In this document: piece by piece, positions 1 through 8,540 of the stretch
Position numbering within the stretch: the stretch's first letter is position 1
Layout of the letters: the number at the start of each line of letters is the position of its first letter
Assembly (NCBI GenBank): GCA_022826755.1
Contig: JAJDUG010000008.1
Coordinates: forward strand, 1 to 64,000
Length of the DNA stretch: 64,000 nt
From: Acidobacteriota bacterium
Lineage (GTDB): Bacteria > Acidobacteriota > Terriglobia > Versatilivoradales > Versatilivoraceae
Direction of reading: 5' to 3'
Notes under the pieces: model-generated
Database searches by the model: none
What the model was told of the DNA's origin: nothing
Seen by the model: only the letters and a program-made list of their open reading frames with translations
Made by a program: the position numbers and the translations under genes

Positions 1-1466
1 ATTGTGGGAGCCCACAGGGCGCTTGAGACTCCATCAACGCCTAAGCGGCTCCCAAGCACTCCCTGCAACAGATCTTCGGCACTGTCCTCTCGCTCTTGAA
101 CCTTTCGAGAATGTCCTGCGGCGCAGACTCCTAGCGGCAGATAGAGGCGAGCTTCGCAACCTTGGCCGGTTTTTCGGTTTTCCAATGAGAGCCGTCCGCC
201 GTGGGCTTCGGCGATCTGGCGACTCAGGACCAATCCGATCCCCAATCCATTAGGTTTCGTCGTATAGAAGGGCACAAACAGGTTGGCGGTGTCCGAAAGC
301 CCTGGACCATCGTCTTCTACCCAGACTTCCAGCCGATTCTTGTTCTTGATCCATCCCGTTCTTACCGTCCCCTGTGTTTGCAAAGCGGCATCAACGGCAT
401 TTTTCACCAGGTTGATCAGCAGTTGTTCCAACTGATCCCCGTCGGCCTGGATGGTGAAATCCGGGCCCGCCTCCAGCACAACCGGAAGGCGGGTTTCCAG
501 ACTCATGACGCGATGGATCAAGCCCCCCAGTTCTACCGAGCCGATCTTTGGCCGTGGCAGCCGTGCCAGCCTCGTATAAGCCTGCATGAAACGGTTGAGC
601 GAATCACAGCGAGACCGAATAACTTCCAAACCCCGATGAAGGTCTTCCTCCCAGTCTGTTGGCCGAGGCTTCCGGGACATCACGCTTTCGAGGCTTCCGG
701 TTATGGACTTGATGGGTGCGAGAGAATTATTGAGCTCGTGGCCCAAGACCCTTACCAGACGCTGCCAGGCAAAGCGTTCCTCCTCTCTCAGGGTGCGACT
801 TAGATCTGATAGAACCAGCAGCTGGTGCGGCAACCCCTGGGATCGAAAGCTGCTGCGCCGTACACCCCATCTACCTGACTGTCCTGCAAAGGTCTCATCC
901 AGGATCGCCACGGGCCCACCGCTCAGACAATTGGCCAAGCCAAGTTCCTCGGCTCGACTCCCCAGAATCCTCTCTGAAGTCTTCCCTATCAACCTTTCTC
1001 CTGCTCTATTCACGAGCTGCAACCGCTCTCCATCATCGAAAGCAAAGATGGCCACATCGATTTCCGCCATCACACGATGGAGCAGATTGGTGGCATCCAG
1101 TGTTTCCAGACGCTGCTCTCGGAGAGTCTCGCCAAGAGTATTGACTTCCAACATCACCTCACCCAACGGATCATTCCTCCTCGCGTCTCTTGCCCGAAAT
1201 GAATAGTCTCCTTCCCGCAGTGCCGCAAGAAGATTGGACAGCGTCTGGAGCCGGGAAAGCACCCACCCGCGCACAGCAAAGGAAAATCCCCACCAGAGCA
1301 GGAAGAGAAACAGCGTCAAGGTCCACTGTGTCCTGGAGCTGAAATCTCCGGTCCAGAGCAGGATCAAGGCCACAGCCGTTGCCGGCACTCCCGCACCAAC
1401 CGCCAGAAGCGTGATCCGCCCCTCATGAGTGAGTCTTCGTTCCATGATGGGTGTTCGCTCGGCCAC
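1..1466 (-). CDS. Sensor histidine kinase, NtrY/NtrB-like (C-terminus beyond window edge)
   Basis: Membrane kinase that should phosphorylate the NtrC-type regulator encoded just upstream in the same direction. The frame is open to base 1, so the end is missing from the window. Visible parts in order: two membrane segments within about the first 65 residues, a HAMP-like linker with GDYSFRAR, a PAS-like region (VAIFAFDDGERLQLVNRAGE), a phosphoacceptor box LGHELNNSLAP near residue 240, an N box INLVKNAVDAA, a G1 box EDDGPGL, an F box FYTTKPNG and a G2 box GLGIGL. I chose the GTG at 1466 because AAAGGG sits 7 nt before it; an ATG at 1445 is the alternative. It starts about 65 nt after the regulator's stop, consistent with one operon. 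The kinase family is certain; the signal sensed is not visible. Confidence 0.9.
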   Translation of the reverse strand, partial: MAERTPIMERRLTHEGRITLLAVGAGVPATAVALILLWTGDFSSRTQWTLTLFLFLLWWGFSFAVRGWVLSRLQTLSNLLAALREGDYSFRARDARRNDPLGEVMLEVNTLGETLREQRLETLDATNLLHRVMAEIDVAIFAFDDGERLQLVNRAGERLIGKTSERILGSRAEELGLANCLSGGPVAILDETFAGQSGRWGVRRSSFRSQGLPHQLLVLSDLSRTLREEERFAWQRLVRVLGHELNNSLAPIKSITGSLESVMSRKPRPTDWEEDLHRGLEVIRSRCDSLNRFMQAYTRLARLPRPKIGSVELGGLIHRVMSLETRLPVVLEAGPDFTIQADGDQLEQLLINLVKNAVDAALQTQGTVRTGWIKNKNRLEVWVEDDGPGLSDTANLFVPFYTTKPNGLGIGLVLSRQIAEAHGGRLSLENRKTGQGCEARLYLPLGVCAAGHSRKVQEREDSAEDLLQGVLGSRLGVDGVSSALWAPT

Positions 1467-1531
1467 AAATCGACCCTTTGGTCAATATCGTCCAGTCAAT
1501 CTGTCGCCCTGTCTTGCCATCTGGATAGGGC

Positions 1532-2902
1532 TCACAGACCGTGTCGCTGCAGCCTCCTGTAGAGGGCGCTCCGGCTCAACCCCAAGACCTCTGCCGCTTT
1601 GCGGACATTGCCTTTACACCGAACCAGTGCCTTCTGGATTAACAGTCGCTCGACTTCCTCCAGATTGAGGTCTTCCAGAGCAATGGCTCCGCTGCGGGAA
1701 AGACCGAGGCCAAGGTCGGCAACGTGCACCCTCGTACCCTTTGCCATAAGGACTGCTCTTTCTACGGCATGGTCGAGCTCGCGGACGTTTCCCGGCCAAA
1801 GATGGTCACGCATGGCCCGTGAGGCGGCGTCATCGAATCCGACCAACTCCTTGCCGTAGCGCCGCACATGCCGCTGGAGAAAGTACTCCGCAAGCAGCGG
1901 TATGTCTTTCTGTCGCTGGTTCAAGGGCGGCAGGTGGATCTCGATTGTATTCAGCCGGAAATACAGATCCTGCCTGAACCGGCCTTCGGCTACAGCTTTC
2001 TTGAGATCAGCGTTGGTGGCGGAGAAGACTCTGACATCGACGATGCGAGTCTTCGAAGAACCTACAGGTTCGAACTCTCCACTCTCCAGGACCCGCAAGA
2101 GTTTGGCTTGCTCATTGAGGGAAATGTTGGATATCTCGTCAAGAAAGAGGGTGCCCCCATCGGCCATCTCAAAGCGTCCGATACGATTGGCTTTCGCATC
2201 GGTATAAGCGCCCTTGACGTGGCCGAACACCTCGCTTTCGAATACGCCCTTTGGGAGCCCGCCTGTATTGACTGTCACGAGCGGCTTTCGAGCCCTACGC
2301 GAAACCGCGTGCAGATGATGCGCCACCACCCCTTTGCCCGTGCCGTTGTCTCCGGAAATCAGGATATTCGCATCCGACGGACCCACACGTTCAATCATCT
2401 CCAGGACCGGCTCCATGGCTTCGGAGTCCGCGATCAGCCTGGGAAGCTTCTGATCCCGTAGTACTTGATTCTCGGCCTCGAGACGGCGGCTCTGACGGAG
2501 TGCGCGACCCAGCTCGATTTGGGTTCGCAATATCGCTTCCAGACGCTGATTTTCCCAGGGCTTCTGAATGAAATCTCGGGCGCCTCGTCTCATGGCCTCT
2601 ACCGCGAGCTCAATGCTTCCCCATGCTGTCATCACCACCACTGGAAGTGTCGCGTCAAGCTCGCGAATTTCTGTGAGCAGATCCAGTCCCTCCTGACCGG
2701 ATGTGGTGTCCCGCGTGTAGTTCAGGTCGATGAGCAGGACATCGAACTCCCGAGCCCTCAGAAGACCAAGGACTTGCCGTGGGCTCCGGGCGGTCTCTAC
2801 CTGAAAGGCTTCTCGCTTGAGCAACAATCGAACCGCTTCCAACACAGCCGATTGATCGTCAGCGACCAGGATTCTCGCTGATGGATTCCCTTTTTCACTC
2901 AC
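1532..2902 (-). CDS. NtrC-family sigma-54-dependent response regulator
   Basis: Cytoplasmic transcription activator of 456 residues with the classic three-part layout. The receiver domain (about 1-125) has acidic residues ADD near 14-16 and phosphoacceptor D59 in VLLIDLNY. The AAA+ domain has Walker A SGDNGTGKG (about 183-191) and Walker B TLFLDE (about 251-256). A Fis-type helix-turn-helix ends the protein (GNVRKAAEVLGLSRSALYRRL). The sigma-54 contact loop reads GAYTDA (231-236) instead of the usual GAFTGA. A GTG start at 2902 is preceded by AGGAG 8 nt away; an upstream TTG would add 33 unconvincing residues. It lies between the ABC transporter genes and the sensor kinase, all in one direction, so it probably activates the sigma-54 promoter found before the ABC ATPase gene. 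Confidence 0.93.
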   Translation of the reverse strand: MSEKGNPSARILVADDQSAVLEAVRLLLKREAFQVETARSPRQVLGLLRAREFDVLLIDLNYTRDTTSGQEGLDLLTEIRELDATLPVVVMTAWGSIELAVEAMRRGARDFIQKPWENQRLEAILRTQIELGRALRQSRRLEAENQVLRDQKLPRLIADSEAMEPVLEMIERVGPSDANILISGDNGTGKGVVAHHLHAVSRRARKPLVTVNTGGLPKGVFESEVFGHVKGAYTDAKANRIGRFEMADGGTLFLDEISNISLNEQAKLLRVLESGEFEPVGSSKTRIVDVRVFSATNADLKKAVAEGRFRQDLYFRLNTIEIHLPPLNQRQKDIPLLAEYFLQRHVRRYGKELVGFDDAASRAMRDHLWPGNVRELDHAVERAVLMAKGTRVHVADLGLGLSRSGAIALEDLNLEEVERLLIQKALVRCKGNVRKAAEVLGLSRSALYRRLQRHGL

Positions 2903-3033
2903 TGTGGATTCTCCTATCCCTCCTCCACACCTATTCCTGAGCACTTGGATCACCTCTATGACCTGAAAGTGGCACCTCTCCGTGTTCTCGATTCGAATCA
3001 ACGGTGAGACACTGGTCGCCGGGCCTCTGTGGG

Positions 3034-4833
3034 CTATCCACTCAGTTTCAGAGTTCTGACGGCTGGTTCGGCAGTTTCAAGATAAACAATGGCCGGATTG
3101 CTGTTCCATAGGTCGTTCCTGTACATCACGGCTGCAATCAATGCAGGAATTGCGAAGGCATTGAACAGTATGAAATAGAGCGGGTTGTCGAACAGCCACG
3201 CCTCGAGCTTTGCCATGGCATAGGCGTAAGTCACAAAGAAGAGAAAATAGGGGAACCATAAACCCTTGAGGTTCGCTCTGCCGGGCAGGTAGGAACAGGT
3301 GAACGGGATCTTCGGAAACTTGAAAAGGAGGATCTCGATGAGAATCAGTGCAAGGGTAAACCCATAAGTAAGGTGAAGTAGTGCAGTCATCGCGTCCCAC
3401 ACCATCAAGTAGGAAGGGAACAACATCATGAATAGAGGCATGATGCCCAAAACCAGCATGGCTTTATGGACCCCTGAAATCGCGCTGGCGTTCCCCTTGT
3501 TTTCAGCCAACCTGAAGATCCAGTTGGCTTCCAGTTCTGACGGAACGGTGAAGGCGTATCGCATTCCAGCCAGGACAAAAAAGGACAGGATCAGCGGCAC
3601 GGATAGCAGCGGAATGCTCTGCGGATTCCAATCTTCGGGTCCACTCCTCGAGAGTGCATCCATCAGCACAACAAGTACCAATGCCATTCCCACACTGAAA
3701 TACCCACCCAGAAAAATACGGTGCTTCTGGCTTCTCAGGAGCGTTCTTGCGACAAAGTAAAATGTGGCGCGCTCTGTTTCGTTCCTCAACACCAAGCGAT
3801 CAAGGGTGGCGGCCAGGAAACGAATACCCTTCGCGGGCCGGCGCACTGTCTCCGTGGACTCCCACGACTCCTGAACCTGCCGCTTGTAGGCAATCAGGTA
3901 TGTCAGGAGACAGCAAAGGGCCGTCATCGTCAGTGCTGTCAGACCCATTCGGTATTCAAGCCGAAAGTCTCCACTGCCAAGAAGCCATTGATAGAGACCG
4001 AGGTACCACATGGGGGGGGAAAGGGTCCGAAAGAGTTCGTTATGCTGCAGACTCTCAAAATTGAAGATCAATTGGGGGAAAACGAAGAGCACTGAAAGCA
4101 GACTCATCATCATCATCAGCTGTACGGCACGAGAAACAAAGCGAAGCATCTCGCTTCTGAACAGATTGATCAGAATTCCCTGGATCGAAACCACTGAGAA
4201 GAAAGCAAACGCACTTCCGGCCATAACGCTCAAAGCGTGCGTCAAAACAAACCCCCCCGCAAAGACCAACGTGGCTTGCTCCTGAATCTGTTCACGCTCA
4301 CCGGACTCCAGAAGGAACCGTCCTTCATGAAGCAGTGAACCCATGTTGGCATTGACAACCAGAGGAAACAGCACTGTCGGAATGGCGTTGACTGTAAGTG
4401 TGAACAGGAGAAGCAAGAGAACGAGAGCCAGCCCCTTGCATGCGAACAACGTTCTCATCCGGACGGGGAGTGGAGTGAGAATATTGTAGTCTTTGCGAGT
4501 GGGGAACAAAGTATCCCAATTGAGCACCGCCACAAACGCGACCACAAGCATGGAGAATGAGAGAAAGAAAAACTTGTCCTCCAAGGTAGCTTCCTGATGA
4601 ACAGACAGAGGGAAATGGGCCAGGAGAAACGCATACTTGCGAGCCAGGCTAACCGAGATGAAGATCCCTGGAACCATCAGGAGAGCCAGGACATGCGTCA
4701 GGGTTACTTCCGTCCCGGTTTGTGGGGTTGGCAGGTCACTGTGAAAAAACTGTCTGAAGAAGTGGCGGGTGAGTAGAAAAACGGGACCCCGTCTTTCCGG
4801 ACCCAGGAAGTTTCCAGAAAAGCCCATGATCAC
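3034..4833 (-). CDS. ABC transporter large membrane (permease) protein
   Basis: Polytopic inner-membrane protein of about 599 residues with roughly a dozen hydrophobic segments spread along its length. No soluble domain is recognisable beyond loops of charged residues. It begins 1 nt after the stop of the ABC ATPase gene, so the two are surely translated from one mRNA and form one transporter. The GTG at 4833 or the ATG at 4827 could be the start; neither has a clear ribosome site, which fits translational coupling. It resembles ABC-2-type exporter permeases only in general architecture. The substrate cannot be read from the sequence. Control by the adjacent NtrC-type regulator through the upstream sigma-54 promoter is inferred. 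Confidence 0.75.
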   Translation of the reverse strand: MIMGFSGNFLGPERRGPVFLLTRHFFRQFFHSDLPTPQTGTEVTLTHVLALLMVPGIFISVSLARKYAFLLAHFPLSVHQEATLEDKFFFLSFSMLVVAFVAVLNWDTLFPTRKDYNILTPLPVRMRTLFACKGLALVLLLLLFTLTVNAIPTVLFPLVVNANMGSLLHEGRFLLESGEREQIQEQATLVFAGGFVLTHALSVMAGSAFAFFSVVSIQGILINLFRSEMLRFVSRAVQLMMMMSLLSVLFVFPQLIFNFESLQHNELFRTLSPPMWYLGLYQWLLGSGDFRLEYRMGLTALTMTALCCLLTYLIAYKRQVQESWESTETVRRPAKGIRFLAATLDRLVLRNETERATFYFVARTLLRSQKHRIFLGGYFSVGMALVLVVLMDALSRSGPEDWNPQSIPLLSVPLILSFFVLAGMRYAFTVPSELEANWIFRLAENKGNASAISGVHKAMLVLGIMPLFMMLFPSYLMVWDAMTALLHLTYGFTLALILIEILLFKFPKIPFTCSYLPGRANLKGLWFPYFLFFVTYAYAMAKLEAWLFDNPLYFILFNAFAIPALIAAVMYRNDLWNSNPAIVYLETAEPAVRTLKLSG

Positions 4834-4834
4834 A

Positions 4835-5599
4835 TCAGTATTTCATGACGTCCACGATGTCGCGCGCCACATGGTTTGCGTCCTCTTGGTGCACCAGCTC
4901 GGTGAACACCTCCTCTAGTGAGGGTCTTCGCATCAAGGTTCTCAAGTGGTCGATCGAGTCATTCGCAACAACCCTTCCCCGGTAGAGAATCACGACTGTC
5001 GAGCAAAGCTTCTCGACGACATCGAGGAGATGAGAACAGTAAAGGACGATCTTGCTCTCCTCAGCCAACGTCTGGACAAGGCTCCTCAGAACCAGGCCCG
5101 ACCCAATGTCCAGCCCGGAATCTGGCTCATCGAATATGACAACGTCAGGGTTGTGGAGCAAAGCAGCAGAGATCAAGATCTTTCGTCGCATTCCATTGGA
5201 GTAAGCTGAAATAGCAGAGTGGCGGTAGGGGTGGAGCGAAAACAACCGCAGAAACGCATCGATTTTCTCGTTCAGCAACCTTTCCGGAATAGAGCGCAGT
5301 CGACCGACCAACTGCAAGTATTCAGTTCCCGTCAGATAGGGATAGAGATGGGACTCCTCGGGAACATAGCCCAAGCGCTTTTTGTATCCGTTAAGGTCAA
5401 CTTGGATGGGCTGGCCGTTGAAAAGGATCTGTCCGTGAGACGGTTCCAGAAGAGTGGTCAGCATCTTCACTGTTGTGCTTTTGCCCGAGCCGTTCGGTCC
5501 CAAATACCCAACGACTTCTCCGGGCTTAACCTCAAATGTGACCTGGTCAACTACCGGAATGCCGCGGTACCGCTTGGTGAGTCTCTCGGCTCTTAGCAC
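4835..5599 (-). CDS. ABC transporter ATP-binding protein
   Basis: Energises the membrane protein encoded directly downstream. It contains Walker A GPNGSGKST, a Q-loop region, an unusual signature YSNGMRRK in place of LSGGQ, Walker B VVIFDEP followed by the D-loop SGLD, and the switch histidine in YCSH. This set is typical of the CcmA/NatA-like exporter branch. I start it at the GTG at 5599 (giving LRAERLTKRY): AAGGG lies 8 nt before it, and the longer frame back to 5665 would overlap the sigma-54 promoter and begin before its expected transcription start. About 254 residues, normal for the family. Substrate unknown; antibiotic, lipid or peptide export are all possible. Confidence 0.9.
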   Translation of the reverse strand: MLRAERLTKRYRGIPVVDQVTFEVKPGEVVGYLGPNGSGKSTTVKMLTTLLEPSHGQILFNGQPIQVDLNGYKKRLGYVPEESHLYPYLTGTEYLQLVGRLRSIPERLLNEKIDAFLRLFSLHPYRHSAISAYSNGMRRKILISAALLHNPDVVIFDEPDSGLDIGSGLVLRSLVQTLAEESKIVLYCSHLLDVVEKLCSTVVILYRGRVVANDSIDHLRTLMRRPSLEEVFTELVHQEDANHVARDIVDVMKY

Positions 5600-5656
5600 G
5601 GTCACTTCCCTTGAGGTTACGGAGTCAGGCTCTGCGGTTCGGCTCAGATGACTTAC

Positions 5657-5672
5657 TGCAATCACCTTGCCA
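5657..5672 (-). promoter_or_regulatory. Sigma-54 (-24/-12) promoter for the ABC transporter operon
   Basis: Read on the minus strand the site is TGGCAAGGTGATTGCA. It matches the sigma-54 consensus TGGCACG-N4-TTGCW at every position but one (A for C), with the correct spacing between the GG and GC doublets. Transcription would start near 5645, ahead of the preferred ABC ATPase start at 5599. The same gene cluster encodes an NtrC-type activator and its kinase, which makes the site functionally coherent. Confidence 0.75.
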
Positions 5673-5755
5673 TCAGTTCCAGAGCATTAACTCTTTGTGA
5701 AACAGAGGGATACGGGATTCAGGTCCAACCGCCTGGTCCCACCCCCGTCCGCATC

Positions 5756-5773
5756 TGGGACTCACACGTCCCA
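5756..5773. promoter_or_regulatory. Palindromic upstream activator site, probable NtrC-type binding site
   Basis: The sequence TGGGACTCACACGTCCCA is a perfect inverted repeat (TGGGAC-N6-GTCCCA). Overlapping it is a second GTCC-N7-GGAC arrangement reaching to 5782, and further GTCC/GGAC half-sites lie at about 5722-5761. It sits roughly 85-100 bp upstream of the sigma-54 promoter, a usual distance for enhancer sites of NtrC-type activators. The protein that binds is inferred to be the regulator at 1532-2902. Confidence 0.55.
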
Positions 5774-5904
5774 ATTCCGGACACACTTCAAGAGTTTACT
5801 TTCAGAGGAAAGCGAGTTGACCAGGAGGGAACAGCATCCAGTTCGTTTTTGCTGCTCAAAGATTCCTGGATGTCGGACGGCCCCGGCGTCCCAAACAGAA
5901 CGCG

Positions 5905-6154
5905 CAACGAAACATCCCGTGCGCTCACGTCGTTCAGAATCGTATAGCCGGCGATGTGGTCATAGGCGTTTTCCGCCGGGATGTTCTTTCATCTGCGTCG
6001 GCAGAGGACGCGACATGTGCCGTGCGCGGATCGGGTACCGGCTGTTCCGCATCAGTTTTCGATGGGCGCGGCTCAGGTCGATGATCAGATCGCCCGATTT
6101 GCCGAGCGCGCCGAGCCGGGTCTCTTCCGATAGGAGGTAGCTGACGAGTTTCAT
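5905..6154 (-). pseudogene. Fumarylacetoacetate-hydrolase family remnant, internally deleted
   Basis: From an ATG at 6154 the minus strand encodes a typical family N-terminus: MKLVSYLLSEETRLGAL, then DLIIDLSRAH and PLPTQMKEH. At about 5960-5980 the frame breaks. In another frame the core of the same family follows directly: PAENAYDHIAGYTILNDVS and then ARDVS. In intact members these blocks are separated by roughly a hundred residues holding metal-binding parts, so both a deletion and a frameshift are indicated. After ARDVS the family match fades and the frame soon stops. The family normally hydrolyses or isomerises ring-cleavage products of aromatic catabolism. The divergent neighbour is a remnant of a ring-cleavage dioxygenase family, so a lost aromatic pathway is plausible. 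Confidence 0.75.
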
Positions 6155-6156
6155 GA

Positions 6157-6879
6157 GTGCGTGAATTGCTTGGGATTGAAGTTGCCGCCACGGCAGGTTG
6201 TTTATGCCGTGAGCCTGTCCCATGTTTGTCCGGCGGAACCGACGCTTACCTGTCGTGGGCTGTGTTCGGCGCGGTCGCCATCCAGCGGGTATCCTGGCGC
6301 CGGCCGCGCGCGGTGGACTACCGTGCGGTGGAAGGTGCAGTGGCCGCGGACGGCATCGGCAAGCTGCTGTCCCCGGCGATCGCGCCCCACACCATGTTCT
6401 ACCTTGAGGGCTGGGGACTCCAATCGGCCGGAGAAGACCGGCACGCACGATATTTCCGAGGGTCGTCGACCGAGCACCACATTCTCAGCCTGCATCCGGC
6501 GGTCCGGTGCGGGCTTCACCACCTGGCCTTCAGCGTTGACGGACGCGAGGACGTCGACGTGGCGGCACTCGATCTCGAACGGAAGGGAACTCCCCTCGTA
6601 GCGCCGCCGGATGACCTGGACGAACCCGGCGGCGGATACGGGCTGCGCTTTCTAGACCCGGAAAACCGCTGCATCGAGCTATCGGCCGGCGTGGCCGAAT
6701 TCTACAGCGACATGGAGGACATCGAAGACGAAACAACCCACGAACCCGCGGTGTGGAGACGGGTGCCGGAACAGACGGACCTATGGGGCACGGCCGGGGT
6801 GCCCAGCGCCGAGGTCCGGAAGGCAATGGCCGGCGACCCTGATCCGGGCTGGACTGGGAAGGACATCATCGCGAATTGA
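6157..6879 (+). pseudogene. VOC/extradiol dioxygenase-family protein, probably truncated
   Basis: The convincing part begins near an ATG at 6394: FYLEGWGLQSAG, YFRGSSTEHHILSLHP, GLHHLAFSVD, GGGYGLRFLDPENRCIELSAG. This is most of one vicinal-oxygen-chelate domain, with metal-ligand-like HH and E positions. Two-domain extradiol enzymes carry a second such domain; here it is missing, and a tail resembling the end of such proteins follows (DLWGTAGVP, GDPDPGWTG). The residues before 6394 look like no protein family. I read it as a gene with its front and its second domain deleted, although a short expressed protein from 6394 cannot be ruled out. It is divergent from the fumarylacetoacetate-hydrolase remnant. 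Confidence 0.5.
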
Positions 6880-7007
6880 TTGATGACTGGGCCGGCTACC
6901 TGTCCGGCGGGAGTCGAGGGCCGGACCGGTCGGTTGATCGACTCTAACCTCGGCAGCGCTCGATGGCCTTGCGCAAGCCGCCCCGCAGACCCTATCGCCC
7001 GCGGTTT

Positions 7008-7985
7008 TCAATCGTCCAGATAGTAGCCCGAGCCGATGAGGATCGGCAGGCCGTAAGTGACCACCCGCTTGACGAAGACGACCTTCCGCTGCTCCATTCC
7101 GGTGGCTGGATTTCGGCTCATGGTGTAGAGGAAGGTTTCACCGAAGGCTTGGGCCACGCTCAAGTCGTCCCGGTCGGCCAGGGAGGTCAACTCGCTACCC
7201 TGCCCGCCCAAGGTCCATCCGCCCCGGCGGTAGGGATCCCCGCTGAACAGCGTGTTGCCGTTTCCGTCCACGCCAAACACATAGATCGAGCCATGCCTCC
7301 ACCGGGGGTCGGCGGACAGGCTGAAGGAGGCGACGTACCCCGTCGCCGCCATTTCCATGGCGGCGCAACGGACGAACTCCTGCAGCCTCTCGTTGGACGG
7401 ATCCATGCTGAGCACGGTGGCGTTGACCTCTCCTCGCCGGCAGGTCCCCGGGAGGTCGCGGCGGTAGATGCCGGAGCCGATGGCGGCCGGGATCCCGTCC
7501 CAGTCGATGCTCTTGACGTAGGAGGCCTTGGGCTCGTCCATGCCGGTCGCCGGGTTCGTGAACGCGTAATGGATCCAGCCCTCGCCGACGAGGCTCAGGA
7601 TACGATGCCGATCCCTGTAGTAGTTGTTGCCGAAGGCGTCGTCCAGCAGCCGCGTGATCGTCTGTCCTTCCCTGGACGGGTCGGGCGGAAACACGAGGCT
7701 CCGAGTCTGTTCACTCACCGGCGTATCCTCGGAGACGAAAATATAGTTGGCTCCCTTTCTCCACCGTTCGTCTTCGTGGAAGGCCCTGTGCGCCTCCTCG
7801 ATACCCACTTCCTGGACGAACTCGTAGGCGCATTTGACGAACGCCTCCACGTCCTCGTAGGTCCGCACCGCCCCGGCGGAAATCGAGTGATCGGCGCAAG
7901 CCGAGGTTTGCGCCAGAGCGAATCCCTGCCCGGTCACCGCGAGAATCGGAATGATCAACAGATAGGACAATCGGTTTCCAGCCAT
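7008..7985 (-). CDS. Exported protein with two tandem Cache-type domains
   Basis: 325 residues starting at the ATG at 7985, with AGGA about 10 nt upstream. A signal peptide (LLIIPILAVTGQGFALAQ) leads into two related units of about 140 residues. Shared landmarks are W+GxxYxF, an RHGSIYVFG-like block, a TNPATGMDEP or SRNPATGMEQ motif, then YVK or FVK, and IGSGIY or IGSGYY. These features fit single-Cache sensor domains, which bind small ligands in the periplasm. No membrane anchor and no kinase, chemotaxis or cyclase output domain is attached, so it may be a soluble binding protein. No partner gene is adjacent; both flanks are gene remnants. Ligand unknown. Confidence 0.75.
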   Translation of the reverse strand: MAGNRLSYLLIIPILAVTGQGFALAQTSACADHSISAGAVRTYEDVEAFVKCAYEFVQEVGIEEAHRAFHEDERWRKGANYIFVSEDTPVSEQTRSLVFPPDPSREGQTITRLLDDAFGNNYYRDRHRILSLVGEGWIHYAFTNPATGMDEPKASYVKSIDWDGIPAAIGSGIYRRDLPGTCRRGEVNATVLSMDPSNERLQEFVRCAAMEMAATGYVASFSLSADPRWRHGSIYVFGVDGNGNTLFSGDPYRRGGWTLGGQGSELTSLADRDDLSVAQAFGETFLYTMSRNPATGMEQRKVVFVKRVVTYGLPILIGSGYYLDD

Positions 7986-8157
7986 GGTGAAAGTCCTCCG
8001 CAGCCGCCACGGCATCGATGAGCGCGGTGGCGATTCATGGTTCATGGGTGATTTGGGGAACGTGCGCTCGGGAATGGGTCTGGAAGACGACGCTATCTTC
8101 TCTGGGCCCTTCCCATGTTTCATGCAACCGTTAGTCGGCACTTGCAGATGAAAGTCT

Positions 8158-8418
8158 TTATCCCAGGTTGCTGAAACGGCGAATCCGCTCCGCCAACCCC
8201 TCGTCATCATCCCCGGGCCCGATCCCCATGGCCGCCAGGGCGGCGTGCATGGTGGCGGTGCCGTTGACAAATCCGATGGCGAAGCGCACGCCGATGGTTT
8301 CCGAGAAAACCTGCTCCAGGCGGGTGCTGGCCGCGCTGTCCGACTTCCGGAACTGGCCCTCGAGAACCTCCAGGACGTACTTCCTTTCCCTGTCACCGAT
8401 GCGCTGCTGCAAACTCAT
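8158..8418 (-). pseudogene. DegT/DnrJ/EryC1/StrS aminotransferase remnant, internally deleted
   Basis: The N-terminal part is a clear family match: LGDRE-like IGDRERKYVLEVLEGQF, then TRLEQVFSETIGVRFAI and FVNGTATMHAALAAMGIGPGD. Family members run to about 370-430 residues and continue with the PLP lysine region. Here the frame jumps after GPGDDD to EGLAERIRRFSNLG, which resembles a segment from the far half of such proteins, and then stops with TAA. The PLP-lysine and most of the fold are absent, so it cannot be an active PLP enzyme. In intact relatives these proteins aminate or dehydrate nucleotide sugars. Confidence 0.75.
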
Positions 8419-8540
8419 TCAGACTGCCCCTTCTCGCCTTTCCCTCTGTCCCTTCGCTCCCGGCGCGGCCAACCACCGATCCTCGGCTCCGGCCGGCGCG
8501 CCGCCCCAAGGCGACTCGGCCCCGCCTGACCTGCCGGCCG

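Noticed and set aside
5600-5665. Longer ABC ATPase frame starting at the GTG at 5665.
   Set aside because: It would overlap the sigma-54 -12/-24 elements and lies ahead of the expected transcription start; a GTG at 5599 with a ribosome site fits better.
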